Notes: generated by a model from the sequence alone, not told the origin. 34,775 nucleotides of DNA from CAZQXD01 sp964597315 (GCA_964597315.1 CAZQXD010000042.1:1-34775), one strand, 5' to 3'; positions 22,210 through 31,607 are shown, numbered from the stretch's first letter. Program-made: numbers and translations.

Positions 22210-24942
22210 TCAACCGAAATCATAACGGAAATCCCCGTCCACCACACTCACCTGAATATGGGCGGCGGGGACGCCTTCGAGCATGCGGCTGAGGAGTTCC
22301 TGGCTGAGGGCCGGGAGTACGGTGTTGGTGAGGATGGCGTCCACCATCCGGCCGCCGCTTTCCAGCTCGGTGCAGCGGCTGACGATCAACTCCACCACCG
22401 CGTCGTCGTAGTGGAAGGGCAGTTCATGGTTCTCCCGGATGCGCCGCTCGATGCGCCCCAGTTGCAGACGCACGATAGTGGCGATCATCCCGTCGCTCAA
22501 GGGGTAATAGGGAATCGTCACCAGCCGCCCCAACAGGGCTGCCGGGAATACCTTCAGCAGTGGCTCCCGCAGGGCCTTGGCGATACCCTCCGGCTCGGGC
22601 ATCAACTCCGGGTCTCGGCATAGGTTCATGATCAGCTCCGAACCTACGTTGGAAGTGAGCAGGATCACCGTGTTCTTGAAGTCGATATGTCGGCCCTCTC
22701 CGTCCTCCATCCAGCCCTTGTCGAAAACCTGAAAGAATATCTCGTGGACATCCGGGTGGGCTTTTTCCACTTCGTCCAGCAGCACCACGCTGTAGGGCCG
22801 ACGGCGCACTGCCTCGGTGAGCAATCCCCCCTCCCCGTAGCCCACATAGCCAGGGGGCGCTCCTTTCAGGGTGGAGACGGTATGGGCCTCCTGGAACTCG
22901 CTCATATTGATGGTGATGACGTTCTGCTCGCCCCCGTACAGGGCCTCGGCCAGGGTCAGGGCGGTCTCGGTTTTGCCCACCCCGGAGGGGCCGCAGAGCA
23001 TGAACACACCGATGGGCTTGCTGGGGTTGTCCAGACTGGCCCGGGAAGTCTGGATGCGTCGGGCGATCATCTCCAGGGCATGGCGCTGGCCGATGACCCG
23101 CTGGTTGAGGGTGTCGGCCAGTTTGAGGACGGTCTCGATCTCGTTTTTGACCATCCGGCCCACGGGAATGCCGGTCCAGTCCTGAACCACTGAGGCCACG
23201 GCCTGGGCGTCTACGCTGGGCAGGATCAGGGGACTTTCCCCTTGCAGTTCCGCCAGTTGATCCTGCAAGCCGTTGAGTTCGTCCAGCCAGGTCTGGCGCT
23301 GGGCCGGGTCTAGCGTCACCGCGCCTTGGGCGGCGGCGGTTTGGTCGGCGGCCTGTTCCAGCTCGCTGGCGGCGCCCTCCACGGCGCCGGCCTCGCCCCG
23401 CAGTTGTCCGCGCAGTTCTAGAATCCGGTCCACCAGGTCCTTCTCGGCGTTCCAACGGTGCCCAAGACCAGCCAGGCGCTCTGCCTCGGCGGCCAGGGCG
23501 GCGTCGGTTCGCTCCTGGCGGGCGCGGGTGTCCAAACCCACGGCGCTCTCCCGACCGATGATCTCTAGCTCGGTCTCCAGAGCTTGGATGCGTCGGCGGC
23601 TGTCTTCCACCTGGGCGGGCACGGCGTTCAGGCTGATGGCTACCCGGGCGCTGGCGGTGTCCAGCAGGCTCACGGCTTTGTCCGGGAGTTGGCGGGCGGG
23701 GATGTAACGGTGAGACAATCTGACCGCCGCCTCCAGGGCCTCGTCCAGGACCTGCACCCGATGGTGCTGCTCCATGGTGGTGGCCATGCCCCGCAGCATC
23801 AGAATGGCTTTCTCCTCGGAAGGCTCCTGGACCTGCACCACCTGGAAACGGCGGGTCAGGGCCGGGTCTTTCTCGAAGTATTTCTTGTACTCGGCCCAGG
23901 TGGTGGCGGCCACGGTGCGCAGGGTGCCCCGGGCCAGGGCGGGCTTGAGCAGGTTGGCGGCGTCCCCGGTGCCCGCCGCGCCGCCAGCGCCGATCAGGGT
24001 ATGGGCCTCGTCGATAAACAGGATAATCGGCTGGGGGGAGGACTGGACTTCTTCAATGACTTGCTTGAGGCGGTTTTCGAATTCCCCTTTCATGCTGGCC
24101 CCGGCCTGGAGCAGGCCCACGTCCAGGGTGCGCAAAGTCACCTCGGCCAGGGGCGGCGGCACCTCCCCGGCGGCGATGCGTAGGGCGAAGCCCTCCACGA
24201 CCGCAGTCTTGCCCACCCCGGCCTCGCCGGTGAGGATGGGGTTGTTCTGACGCCGACGCATCAGAATGTCGATAATCTGGCGGATCTCGTCGTCCCGCCC
24301 CACGATGGGGTCCAGCTCCCCGTTACGGGCTTTTTCGGTGAGGTCCACGGAAAACTGCTTGAGGGCCTCCTGCTTGCCCATCTGGGCTGGGGGCATGGCG
24401 CCGCTAGCCTCTCCGGGAGCCGCGCCACCGCCCGCCTGGAAGCCGTCACTGGCGCCCAGGGCGGCCTCGGGGGAGCCATCCACCACCTCGTCGAAGCGTT
24501 CGGTGAGGGTGTCCACCTTGAGCTTGTGGAACTCCCCGGAAATGGCCACCAGAGCGTGGCGCAGGCCAGGGGTCTTGAGGATGCCCACCACCAGATGGCC
24601 GGTGCGCACCTGGGACTCCCCGAACATCAGGGTGCCGTACACCCAGCCTCGCTCTACGGCCTCCTCCACATGGGAGGACAGGTCGGTAATGGACGTGGAG
24701 CCGCGGGGCAGCCGGTCCAGGGCTTCGGTGAAGTCCTTGGCCAGCACCGAGGGGTTGATATTGAACTGCTTGATGATCCGGTGTAGGTCGGAGTCCTGGA
24801 GTTGCAGAACCTGATGCAGCCAGTGAATCAGTTCCACATAGGGGTTGCCGCGCATTTTACAGAACACGGTGGCCGCCTCGATGGCCTTGTAGCCCACCCG
24901 ATTCAGCTTGCCGAACAGGGCGACGCGACTGATTTCGCTCAT
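22210..24942 (-). CDS. clpV: T6SS sheath-recycling ATPase ClpV (TssH)
   Basis: This 910-residue AAA+ unfoldase pulls contracted TssB/TssC sheath apart so subunits can be reused. The N-domain (~1-160) binds TssC. The first ATPase has Walker A GEAGVGKT (239-246) and Walker B LFIDEAHTLIGAGG. A coiled-coil middle region (~440-560) follows. The second ATPase has Walker A GPSGVGKT (651-658) and Walker B LLDEVEKAHPDV. Its length matches the ClpV family (about 870-920) rather than ClpB, and its position after tssG confirms the assignment. The ATG at 24942 has GGGAG eight bases upstream. It is the last core gene of the minus-strand operon. The single ATPase would have to handle the canonical sheath and perhaps the fused paralogue. 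Confidence 0.97.
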   Translation of the reverse strand: MSEISRVALFGKLNRVGYKAIEAATVFCKMRGNPYVELIHWLHQVLQLQDSDLHRIIKQFNINPSVLAKDFTEALDRLPRGSTSITDLSSHVEEAVERGWVYGTLMFGESQVRTGHLVVGILKTPGLRHALVAISGEFHKLKVDTLTERFDEVVDGSPEAALGASDGFQAGGGAAPGEASGAMPPAQMGKQEALKQFSVDLTEKARNGELDPIVGRDDEIRQIIDILMRRRQNNPILTGEAGVGKTAVVEGFALRIAAGEVPPPLAEVTLRTLDVGLLQAGASMKGEFENRLKQVIEEVQSSPQPIILFIDEAHTLIGAGGAAGTGDAANLLKPALARGTLRTVAATTWAEYKKYFEKDPALTRRFQVVQVQEPSEEKAILMLRGMATTMEQHHRVQVLDEALEAAVRLSHRYIPARQLPDKAVSLLDTASARVAISLNAVPAQVEDSRRRIQALETELEIIGRESAVGLDTRARQERTDAALAAEAERLAGLGHRWNAEKDLVDRILELRGQLRGEAGAVEGAASELEQAADQTAAAQGAVTLDPAQRQTWLDELNGLQDQLAELQGESPLILPSVDAQAVASVVQDWTGIPVGRMVKNEIETVLKLADTLNQRVIGQRHALEMIARRIQTSRASLDNPSKPIGVFMLCGPSGVGKTETALTLAEALYGGEQNVITINMSEFQEAHTVSTLKGAPPGYVGYGEGGLLTEAVRRRPYSVVLLDEVEKAHPDVHEIFFQVFDKGWMEDGEGRHIDFKNTVILLTSNVGSELIMNLCRDPELMPEPEGIAKALREPLLKVFPAALLGRLVTIPYYPLSDGMIATIVRLQLGRIERRIRENHELPFHYDDAVVELIVSRCTELESGGRMVDAILTNTVLPALSQELLSRMLEGVPAAHIQVSVVDGDFRYDFG

Positions 24943-25025
24943 TGCAACACTCCCGGGCTGTGAACCGGTCTCACCGGTCCAGCGTTATTGTAACCCCCTT
25001 GAGCGGGGTTTCCTGTGAACATCTG

Positions 25026-26087
25026 TCACTCTATCCCGTGATCTAGCTTACGGTTCAGACCATCGGCATAGGCCCGGGCATTCAGCAACAGATCATCGGC
25101 GTCCCGCTCTGGGACACGGCTGGTCAGCCACGTGGTCCAGCCCAAGCGGCCATCGGTCCCCAGCCGCAGGGGAGGAACTTCTTCCTTGCGCAGAATCAGG
25201 CGCAGATCCCAAGCCAGCTCGTCATCGCAGTAGTTTCGCACCCAGGCCACCAGCCGCCCGAGACTGTCGCCCCCGGGCAGCAGTCGTTGGAAATCCGCGT
25301 AGCCCATAGGCCCCAGGACCACGCGAAACTTATGCTGGCGATCCCAAACCCGTTCGCCGATGGTGACGCTCAAGCCCAGAGCGCCGGTCTCCGGCGACTC
25401 CCCCAACCGGCAGCGCAGGGCTGGGGGAATGGTCATCCAATGGCCTACGAACTCCTGGATATCCGCCGGAATCTGGAAAAAATCGGCGATCATGGCCCTC
25501 AAGCCCTCGGGGTGGCGGGTTTGGCAGACCAACCGGCCGGCGTAATGGAGCTTGGCGAAATCCGGCGCCGCGTCCCGCTCCCGCAGTTCCCCCATGCCCA
25601 TCCCGAACAAGGCCCCCAGATAGCCGGAAAAGCGGTCGTCCTCGGGACGATCCAGGCTCACCGTGGGTTGGGCGTCGGCCCAGCCCCGGTAGAACAGAGA
25701 CAGCATACGATGATGGAACACGTCCAGAAACCGCACGAAGGTGGGGTCATGAACGTTGCGCAGCCGCTCCCGGGCATATTCGGTCAGATGCAAAGGCAGG
25801 GGACCGTTGGGACCAAGCAGGCCGAAAAATCGCACTTCCAGACGTGGCGGCCCCCCACTGCGCGGCTCGAAGGCGGCCAGGGTGGACGGGGCAAAAATCA
25901 GTGAGGGTTCTTGGGCCAGGCGCACCGAGTCATCGGCCGGGCGTAGGGAGCGGCCTAGCCGGGGCTGCCGCCGATGGGCGCACTCCAGGAGCCGCAGGGC
26001 CTGGAAGAAATCAAAGCTCCAGGGCCGTTCGGCCAGGTCCCGTGCCAGTTCTATAGGGTCTGGCGTCGTCCGATCCTGATTGGCCAT
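25026..26087 (-). CDS. tssG: T6SS baseplate subunit TssG
   Basis: This 353-residue protein is in the TssG (ImpH/VasB) family, which forms the baseplate wedge with TssE, TssF and TssK. Typical parts are DLAERPWSFDFFQALRLLE near the start, VRFFGLLGPNGPLPLHLTEYARER in the middle (broken here at ~85-110), FLDVFHHRMLSLFYRGWA, and a LLPGGDSLGRL...Y motif near the end. The start at 26087 overlaps the last 37 bases of tssF, so translational coupling is likely. The length is normal for the family. Confidence 0.95.
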   Translation of the reverse strand: MANQDRTTPDPIELARDLAERPWSFDFFQALRLLECAHRRQPRLGRSLRPADDSVRLAQEPSLIFAPSTLAAFEPRSGGPPRLEVRFFGLLGPNGPLPLHLTEYARERLRNVHDPTFVRFLDVFHHRMLSLFYRGWADAQPTVSLDRPEDDRFSGYLGALFGMGMGELRERDAAPDFAKLHYAGRLVCQTRHPEGLRAMIADFFQIPADIQEFVGHWMTIPPALRCRLGESPETGALGLSVTIGERVWDRQHKFRVVLGPMGYADFQRLLPGGDSLGRLVAWVRNYCDDELAWDLRLILRKEEVPPLRLGTDGRLGWTTWLTSRVPERDADDLLLNARAYADGLNRKLDHGIE

Positions 26088-27928
26088 CGCATAATCTCGC
26101 CGCGCTCGGTGGTGCGGATCACGGTTTCGGTGAACGAATTGAGAGAGACATAGCGGGCGAAAAACTGCTCCAGCACCGCCCCCATCAGAAACACCCCGGT
26201 GCCCTCGAAAGCGGCCTCGTCCAGTTCCACAGTCACTTCCAGGCCCCGACCGAAGGTGATGGGGCCGGGGTCCGGCAACTGCCGGATAACAGGCTGGGAG
26301 GACACCGAGCGCAACCCCTCGATCTGCTTACGGGTCACTGCCTCGCCCATGCCTCCATAGAGGTTCAGCAGGGCGCGCAGAGCGGCGGCCCCCTGCTCCG
26401 GGTCATTGTCCACCAGGGACAGGTAATTGAGGGATAAATGACTGATCAGCTTCCAGGTAACGTCCCCCTCGGCCGGGGAGGGTTTGGGTTTGGTCAGTCC
26501 TGCCACCACCCGCACCGATTCCAGTGGCTCCCCGGCCTCCCAGGTAAAATCGGCGTCACCCTTGCCCACCGGCATAGTCAGGGGCAGATCCCGATTGGTG
26601 CATAGGGCGCTCACCCCCAATTGACGCAGATCCGAGCGGAAGGGCGCTTCGTTGGTGTCCACCAGCGTCACGAACACCTCACTGCCCACATAGCTGGAAC
26701 GCGGCCCCAGGCGCTGTTGGCGGGAGGATAGCAAACGTGGCTCTCGGCGCACTTGATAATAGGCCGCTTCCTGGCTTTGCACGCTGAGATCGTCGGCGGC
26801 ATAAAAAGGCCGGAAGGTCTGTTCTCGGGCCTCGGTGGTGCCAAACCCGGTGACCTCCAGCACCTGATAGACCTCGTAATCCATGGGCCGCACCCGGTCT
26901 GGCAGAATATGGTACTCGGACAGCCGGTTGCTCAGATGAATACGGTCGGCCCGCTTGGGAAACAAATTAATGGCCGGGGTGCAGAACAACTGAAACTGGG
27001 CAGCCTCCACGGCGTTCTCCAGGGCCGGGTCAACCCGATCGAACAGCACGATCAACTCCAGTTGGCTGTCTTTGCAGCGGCGCACCGCCGATCCTAGCCC
27101 GGACAGTTCCACGAACATAAACCGGGCTGGCAAGGCGAAATACTCGTGGAGCAGACGATAGCCCTGGAAAGAGCGCGGCCCGTAAGGGAGCAGCGCCTGA
27201 TCTTCCTCGAAACCCAACCGGCGGATGTGGGTCTTGGGCAAGGTTTCCTGCCAAGCCGGGGGCTTGCCCAAAGGTCGGGCCACCAGGGCCACGGCGTTAC
27301 CCAAAAACTGCTCATAGAGACGCATGGGCAGGGCGTCGGCGCCGCGCAAAAACAGCACCAGCCGGTCCATGGCCAGTTCGGAGAAGCTCACTCCGGTGGC
27401 GGTGCGCAGCCGCAGCCGCGCCCCGGCCCTGGCCTGTTGGCGGCCAGCGAGATTCAGAGACTTGAAGGAACCTGGCCCGGCGAAGTATTCCGCCTCCACC
27501 AGCTCTAGGGGCCAGAGGGTGACCGAGTGGGCGGTGCGGAACTCACAGGGCGTGGACTCCCTCTTGCCCTGTATGCTTTTCAGCACGCTGCCCCGGGGCA
27601 TCACAAAGCCCTCATTGAGGGAACCCTCGCCGTATTCCGGCTGTAAGCGCAGCACCGCCATGGATGGGGTGGGCGCCAGGTAATGGGGGTAGACCATCTC
27701 CATGAGGTGCTTGGTGAAGCGGGGAAACTCAGAGTCTAGCTTGAGTTGGACCCGGGCCGCCAAAAACGCGAAACCTTCCAGCAAGCGCTCCACATAAGGG
27801 TCGGCGCACTCGAAGCCTTCCAGCCCCAGCCGACCGGCGATCTTGGGAAATTCCTGGGCAAACTCGCCACCCATCTCGCGGATGAATTGCAACTCGCGGT
27901 TGTAGTACTTGAGCAGCCGCGGGTCCAT
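26051..27928 (-). CDS. tssF: T6SS baseplate subunit TssF
   Basis: This 625-residue protein is TssF (ImpG/VasA), the large baseplate wedge protein. The opening MDPRLLKYYNRELQFIREMG is characteristic, as are FAQEFPKIAGRL, ADPYVERLLEGFAFLAARV and FPRFTKHLMEMVYPHYLAP. The ATG at 27928 shares its A with the TGA stop of tssE (TGATG), a classic coupling arrangement. A longer frame to 28027 lies inside tssE and is out of character with the family. The length is typical (about 580-630). Confidence 0.97.
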   Translation of the reverse strand: MDPRLLKYYNRELQFIREMGGEFAQEFPKIAGRLGLEGFECADPYVERLLEGFAFLAARVQLKLDSEFPRFTKHLMEMVYPHYLAPTPSMAVLRLQPEYGEGSLNEGFVMPRGSVLKSIQGKRESTPCEFRTAHSVTLWPLELVEAEYFAGPGSFKSLNLAGRQQARAGARLRLRTATGVSFSELAMDRLVLFLRGADALPMRLYEQFLGNAVALVARPLGKPPAWQETLPKTHIRRLGFEEDQALLPYGPRSFQGYRLLHEYFALPARFMFVELSGLGSAVRRCKDSQLELIVLFDRVDPALENAVEAAQFQLFCTPAINLFPKRADRIHLSNRLSEYHILPDRVRPMDYEVYQVLEVTGFGTTEAREQTFRPFYAADDLSVQSQEAAYYQVRREPRLLSSRQQRLGPRSSYVGSEVFVTLVDTNEAPFRSDLRQLGVSALCTNRDLPLTMPVGKGDADFTWEAGEPLESVRVVAGLTKPKPSPAEGDVTWKLISHLSLNYLSLVDNDPEQGAAALRALLNLYGGMGEAVTRKQIEGLRSVSSQPVIRQLPDPGPITFGRGLEVTVELDEAAFEGTGVFLMGAVLEQFFARYVSLNSFTETVIRTTERGEIMRWPIRIGRRQTL

Positions 27929-28440
27929 CAGCCGCGGCCTCCCATGGCGTCGTAAACCGCCACCGTGCCGGCTTCCAGGTCCACTTCGGTTTTCAGGTAC
28001 AGCTCCTCGGGCAGGGGCTGCGCCCACAACTCGCCCCGAATCTCGAAGACGATGGTGTTGTGGCTCATTTGGGTCTCGTCCAGGGTGGCCCGGACCTTGA
28101 GGGTGTTGCGGATAATCCGGGGTTCAAAGTCCCAGATGATTTGCCGTAGCATCCGTTCCAGATCGCCTAGTTCAAGGCTGGAGGCGGTCTGGCCAGCCAG
28201 GTCCGGCAGGCCGTAGTTGAGGACCGAACGGGCTACTTGGGGGTAGTCCTCCAGAACCTCCAGGGACAGCAGATTGCCGGCGTTCAGCAGCCAGCCGAGA
28301 TCCCGCAACACGCCCGCCCGCAACTGCCGTAGGCTCAGCACCCGTTGCTCCCGGGATTCCTGCCGCTTGTCCGGCTCATCGTCGGCCAACCGGTCCAACA
28401 AAGAGGGCTGTAATCGCTCCTGGGGGGTCAGTTCAGCCAT
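27928..28440 (-). CDS. tssE: T6SS baseplate subunit TssE (gp25-like)
   Basis: This protein of about 170 residues resembles phage T4 gp25 and sits in the T6SS baseplate, where it starts sheath assembly. It contains PSLLDRL near the N-terminus, RQLRAGVLRDLGWLLNAGN, VLNYGLPDLAG and a late I-x-F-E-I-R-G-E strand region. I chose the ATG at 28440 (family-like MAELTPQERLQPSLLDRL) over an in-frame ATG at 28455, whose AAGAGG would abut the codon with no spacing. It overlaps the end of tagJ by 8 bases and the start of tssF by one. Confidence 0.94.
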   Translation of the reverse strand: MAELTPQERLQPSLLDRLADDEPDKRQESREQRVLSLRQLRAGVLRDLGWLLNAGNLLSLEVLEDYPQVARSVLNYGLPDLAGQTASSLELGDLERMLRQIIWDFEPRIIRNTLKVRATLDETQMSHNTIVFEIRGELWAQPLPEELYLKTEVDLEAGTVAVYDAMGGRG

Positions 28441-29248
28441 CGACCGTTCCGGCATCCTCTTGGGCGGTCAGCTCCACATGGCGCACGTTGAGCAGCGAGT
28501 ATTCGTCCTGGTCGGTGGCCAGCATCCGCTGCCCTAGCCCCAGCCAGACCCCGGCTTCATGTTCCTCCCAATCGGTCTTGCGGGCCAACTGGATCAGGGG
28601 ATCGCCGCTGCTCTCTGAAGCGGGGTAGCGGGTGGGGATCAGCCCCACCGTCTCGCCGCCGTTGGCCCACATAAACTGGGCCGGCAGCCAGACCATATCC
28701 CGCAGATCGGCGGGTTCTTCAATGACCAGGGAGCGGACCCGATGAACGGGTATCCAGTAATAGCGGCCATTAATAATGGCCTCCAGCACCGGCCCTAGCC
28801 GAGGGTCGGCGTCGGCCAACCACTGAAAGGGCTGGCCGTCGATGCGCCCGGCGCTAGCCGGGGCCTGTTCGAAGGCCCGCTCCCGCAATTCCGCAGCCTG
28901 GGCATACTGGCCCTGGGCGGTGAGCCGCAAGGCCTCGGTGAGCAGCGCTAGCCAATGTTCCGGGTCTCCGAAGATCAGGGGCGACCGCTTGCCCACGAAA
29001 ATATCGGCCCGCAGCACCTCGCAGCGCAGGGCCTGGCGGTAGGTCTGGACCATGGCCTGGGAACCGGCATCCAGATCACCCACCACATTGAGCTGGGTCA
29101 GAGCGCGATCCCACTGCCCCAACACAGCCAGCAACTGAAACAGAAAGATCCGGTGCTTGGGGCTGGACGGGTCTTTGCGCACCTGGTCCTGGAGCTGGGT
29201 AAGGGCATCCTGAAGCTTGCCGTCCTTGAGGCTTTGTTCCGCGAGCAT
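28433..29248 (-). CDS. tagJ: T6SS accessory protein TagJ (ImpE/SciE family)
   Basis: This 271-residue protein is in the ImpE/SciE family. In P. aeruginosa H1-T6SS the homologue TagJ (HsiE1) binds TssB and ClpV and modulates sheath disassembly. The N-terminal half is helical with TPR-like repeats (SLKDGKLQDALTQLQDQVRK, HRIFLFQLLAVLGQWDRALTQL at ~6-55), and the C-terminal half is the compact ImpE domain (ING-RYYWIPVHRVRSLVIEEP, DLRDMVWLPAQF). The ATG at 29248 has GGGAG eight bases upstream. Its place between hcp and tssE is that seen in H1-type clusters. Having it together with two kinds of sheath protein makes its binding partner an open question. Confidence 0.93.
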   Translation of the reverse strand: MLAEQSLKDGKLQDALTQLQDQVRKDPSSPKHRIFLFQLLAVLGQWDRALTQLNVVGDLDAGSQAMVQTYRQALRCEVLRADIFVGKRSPLIFGDPEHWLALLTEALRLTAQGQYAQAAELRERAFEQAPASAGRIDGQPFQWLADADPRLGPVLEAIINGRYYWIPVHRVRSLVIEEPADLRDMVWLPAQFMWANGGETVGLIPTRYPASESSGDPLIQLARKTDWEEHEAGVWLGLGQRMLATDQDEYSLLNVRHVELTAQEDAGTVDG

Positions 29249-29274
29249 GACGTGGACTCCCGTTGCCGGATGAA

Positions 29275-29310
29275 GAACCGGCCCCGACCCTGACGGGCTG
29301 AGGCCGGTTC
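29275..29310 (-). other. Hairpin in the hcp-tagJ intergenic region
   Basis: A perfect 9-bp stem (GAACCGGCC, 29275-29283, with 29302-29310) and an 18-base loop lie 31 bases after the hcp stop. No T-run follows on the minus strand. It could protect the hcp mRNA 3' end or cause partial termination, which would raise Hcp over downstream products. Confidence 0.5.
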
Positions 29311-29341
29311 CCTAATCAAGGGTCGGAGGACCGAATCGGTC

Positions 29342-29824
29342 TCAACCACCTTCGTTCTTGGCAATGTCCCACTGCATGGTCATGGCCCCACCACCCGAAC
29401 CGGACTGCGCCTGGGGGGTATATTCCACCTTGACCTTAGCGAAGTTCAGGGACAGGTTCTCGGTGATCCGGTCCTCGGAGCCGGAACCTCCGGTGGAGTA
29501 CGAGGACACCAGCACGTCGGTCATGGTGACTTTGAGGTACTCCACGGGCTTCTCACCGGCCTTGCGACAGATCAGCTTGGCTTCCGGGTAGTGTTTGCCG
29601 TTACAACACTTGAGCAACACATTGGTGGTGGCGGAATCCACGTATTTGGTGACCGACATATCCTGCATATTCACCTTGCCGGACCCGCCGCCACCGCCCA
29701 GGTGCATGGTCCCGGATTGGGAAGCGCCCCAACTCCAGGCCAACACATCGATCCACTTGGAATACTTGGAATCCCTGGATTCACCGTTGATATCGCCCAA
29801 TTTCAGAAATGCGTCTATGGCCAT
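29342..29824 (-). CDS. hcp: T6SS tube protein Hcp (TssD)
   Basis: This 160-residue protein is Hcp, which stacks as hexameric rings to make the expelled T6SS tube and can carry small effectors. The start MAIDAFLKLGDINGESRD and the KWIDVLAWSWGASQSGT block are characteristic, as is the late DRITENLSLNFAKVKVEYTPQ. A Gly-rich loop (HLGGGGGSGK) lies near residues 42-51. No effector domain is fused to it. The ATG at 29824 has GGAG eight bases upstream. It has its own 269-bp upstream region with a strong sigma-54 promoter match, and a hairpin behind it, so it may be made in excess of its neighbours. Confidence 0.98.
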   Translation of the reverse strand: MAIDAFLKLGDINGESRDSKYSKWIDVLAWSWGASQSGTMHLGGGGGSGKVNMQDMSVTKYVDSATTNVLLKCCNGKHYPEAKLICRKAGEKPVEYLKVTMTDVLVSSYSTGGSGSEDRITENLSLNFAKVKVEYTPQAQSGSGGGAMTMQWDIAKNEGG

Positions 29825-29973
29825 TGTTTTTCTCCTCGCAAAAATTCAGTAAGGTAGCCCGGCCGTTCACGGTCAGACCGGTAATCAAATCGTACTATCC
29901 CTTGGTTCCCGTTCCCCGCATCTTGCCTCCTCGTCACCGAGGGCCAGGACATCCGGCCCCACAAGCCGTACCA

Positions 29974-29989
29974 GGCACGTCCCATGCCA
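29974..29989 (-). promoter_or_regulatory. Sigma-54 (-24/-12) promoter candidate for hcp
   Basis: The minus strand reads TGGCATGGGACGTGCC, against the consensus TGGCAC-N5-TTGCA. The invariant GG and GC are exactly 10 bases apart. Transcription would start about 140 bases before the hcp ATG. An FHA-type sigma-54 activator is encoded in the same cluster, which strengthens the call. Activator binding sites were not identified. Confidence 0.65.
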
Positions 29990-30093
29990 TATCCCATATC
30001 TGCTTGAAAGCATGGGCATCAGCGGGCTTTCCAAGGGATCGCGCGCCATCCGGTGGGCGGGTCAAAATGAACCACACACCGGATATGAGCCGG

Positions 30094-31599
30094 TCAACCG
30101 CCACTCTTGGCCGAGGGCAGCTTGGACACCAGTCGCAGCGACACCGTCAGCCCTTCGAGCTGATAGTGGGGGCGCAAAAAGAACTTGGAGGTGTAATAAC
30201 CGGGATTGCCCTCCACTTCCTCTACCACCACCTCGGCCGCCGCCAGGGGCTTGCTGGCCTTGGTCTCCTCGCTGGAATGGGTGGGGTCGCCGTCCACATA
30301 GTTGATGATCCATTCCTGTAGCCAGGTCTGCATATCGTCCCGCTCCTTGAAGGAGCCGATCTTGTCCCTGACGATGCACTTCAGGTAATGGGCGAAACGG
30401 CAGGTGGCGAATAGATAAGGCAGCCGCGCCGACAGGTTGGCGTTGGCGGTGGCGTCTGGATCGTAGTACTCGGCGGGTTTTTGCAGGGACTGGGCGCCGA
30501 TAAACGCAGCGAAGTCGGAGTTCTTGCGGTGGATCAGGGGCATAAAGCCGTTCTTGGCCAGCTCCGCCTCGCGCCGGTCGGAAATGGCGATCTCCGTGGG
30601 GCATTTCATATCCACCCCCCCGTCGTCGGTGGGGAACGTATGGGTGGGCAGGCCCTCCACCGACCCCCCGGACTCCACGCCGCGGATGCGGGTACACCAG
30701 CCGTAGAATTTGAAGGCTCGGTTGATATTAACGCCCATGGCGTAGGCGGAGTTGGCCCAGCAGTACTTGCCGTGATCCGCTCCCTCGCTGCTCTCCTCGA
30801 AATCGAACTCCTCCACCGGATCGGTCTTGGCCCCATAGGGTAGCCGAGCCAGAAACCGGGGCATGGCCAGACCGATATAGCGGGAGTCCTCGGATTCGCG
30901 CAGGGACCGCCAGGCGGCGTACTCGGGGGTCTGGAAAATCTTGGTGAGATCCCGAGGATTGCTCAGTTCCTGCCAGGAATCCATCTGCATGACGGTAGGC
31001 GCGGCGGCGGCGATAAACGGGGTGTGGGCGCCGGCGGAGACTTGGGCCATGCCGTTGAGCAGTTCCACGTCCTGGGGGCTGTGATCGAAGTAGTAATCCC
31101 CCACCAGGCAGCCATAAGGCTCGCCACCGAACTGGCCGTATTCCTCTTCGTAGACTTTCTTGAAGATAGGGCTTTGGTCCCAGGCCACACCCTTGTATTT
31201 CTTGAGGGTCTTGCCTAGCTCCTTTTTGGAGATGTTCATGACCCGGATCTTGAGCATCTCATCGGTTTCGGTGTTGTTGACCAGATAATGCAGCCCCCGC
31301 CAGGCGCCTTCTAGTTTCTGGAAGTCTTCGTGGTGCAGAATCAGATTGATCTGCTCCGTGAGCTTGGCGTCGATAGCGGCGATGATAGACTCGATAGACT
31401 TGATGGCATCGGCGGAGATCAGGCTGGTATCAGCCAGGGCCTGCTCGGCCAGGGTCTTGACCGCCGACTCCACGGCTTCCTTGGCCCGGTCGGATTTGGG
31501 TTTGAATTCCCGTTGCAGCAGCGAGGAGAACTCGTTGCTCTCTAGGGTAGCTGCGGCGCCCTGGGGTTGAGCTTGGGCTTCAGTGTTGGGATCGGCCAT
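30094..31599 (-). CDS. tssC: T6SS sheath large subunit TssC (VipB)
   Basis: This 501-residue protein is canonical TssC, which with TssB forms the contractile sheath around the Hcp tube. Key blocks are LILHHEDFQKLEGAWRGLHYLV, EMLKIRVMNISKKEL, GEPYGCLVGDYYFDHSP, AMPRFLARLPYGAKTDPVEEFDFEE and the C-terminal RLPYLFATCRFAHYLK, followed by FFLRPHYQLEGLTVSLRLVSKLP at the very end. The length is as expected. It starts 8 bases after the tssB stop, so the pair is co-translated. The C-terminal ~120 residues are the part missing from the fused paralogue at 17787-19226. Confidence 0.98.
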   Translation of the reverse strand: MADPNTEAQAQPQGAAATLESNEFSSLLQREFKPKSDRAKEAVESAVKTLAEQALADTSLISADAIKSIESIIAAIDAKLTEQINLILHHEDFQKLEGAWRGLHYLVNNTETDEMLKIRVMNISKKELGKTLKKYKGVAWDQSPIFKKVYEEEYGQFGGEPYGCLVGDYYFDHSPQDVELLNGMAQVSAGAHTPFIAAAAPTVMQMDSWQELSNPRDLTKIFQTPEYAAWRSLRESEDSRYIGLAMPRFLARLPYGAKTDPVEEFDFEESSEGADHGKYCWANSAYAMGVNINRAFKFYGWCTRIRGVESGGSVEGLPTHTFPTDDGGVDMKCPTEIAISDRREAELAKNGFMPLIHRKNSDFAAFIGAQSLQKPAEYYDPDATANANLSARLPYLFATCRFAHYLKCIVRDKIGSFKERDDMQTWLQEWIINYVDGDPTHSSEETKASKPLAAAEVVVEEVEGNPGYYTSKFFLRPHYQLEGLTVSLRLVSKLPSAKSGG

Positions 31600-31607
31600 G
31601 GGGATAA

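Noticed and set aside
24943..25025. AACCCC/GGGGTT hairpin between tssG and clpV as a terminator
   Set aside because: It is a short stem without a following T-run on the minus strand, and the genes are expected to be co-transcribed.
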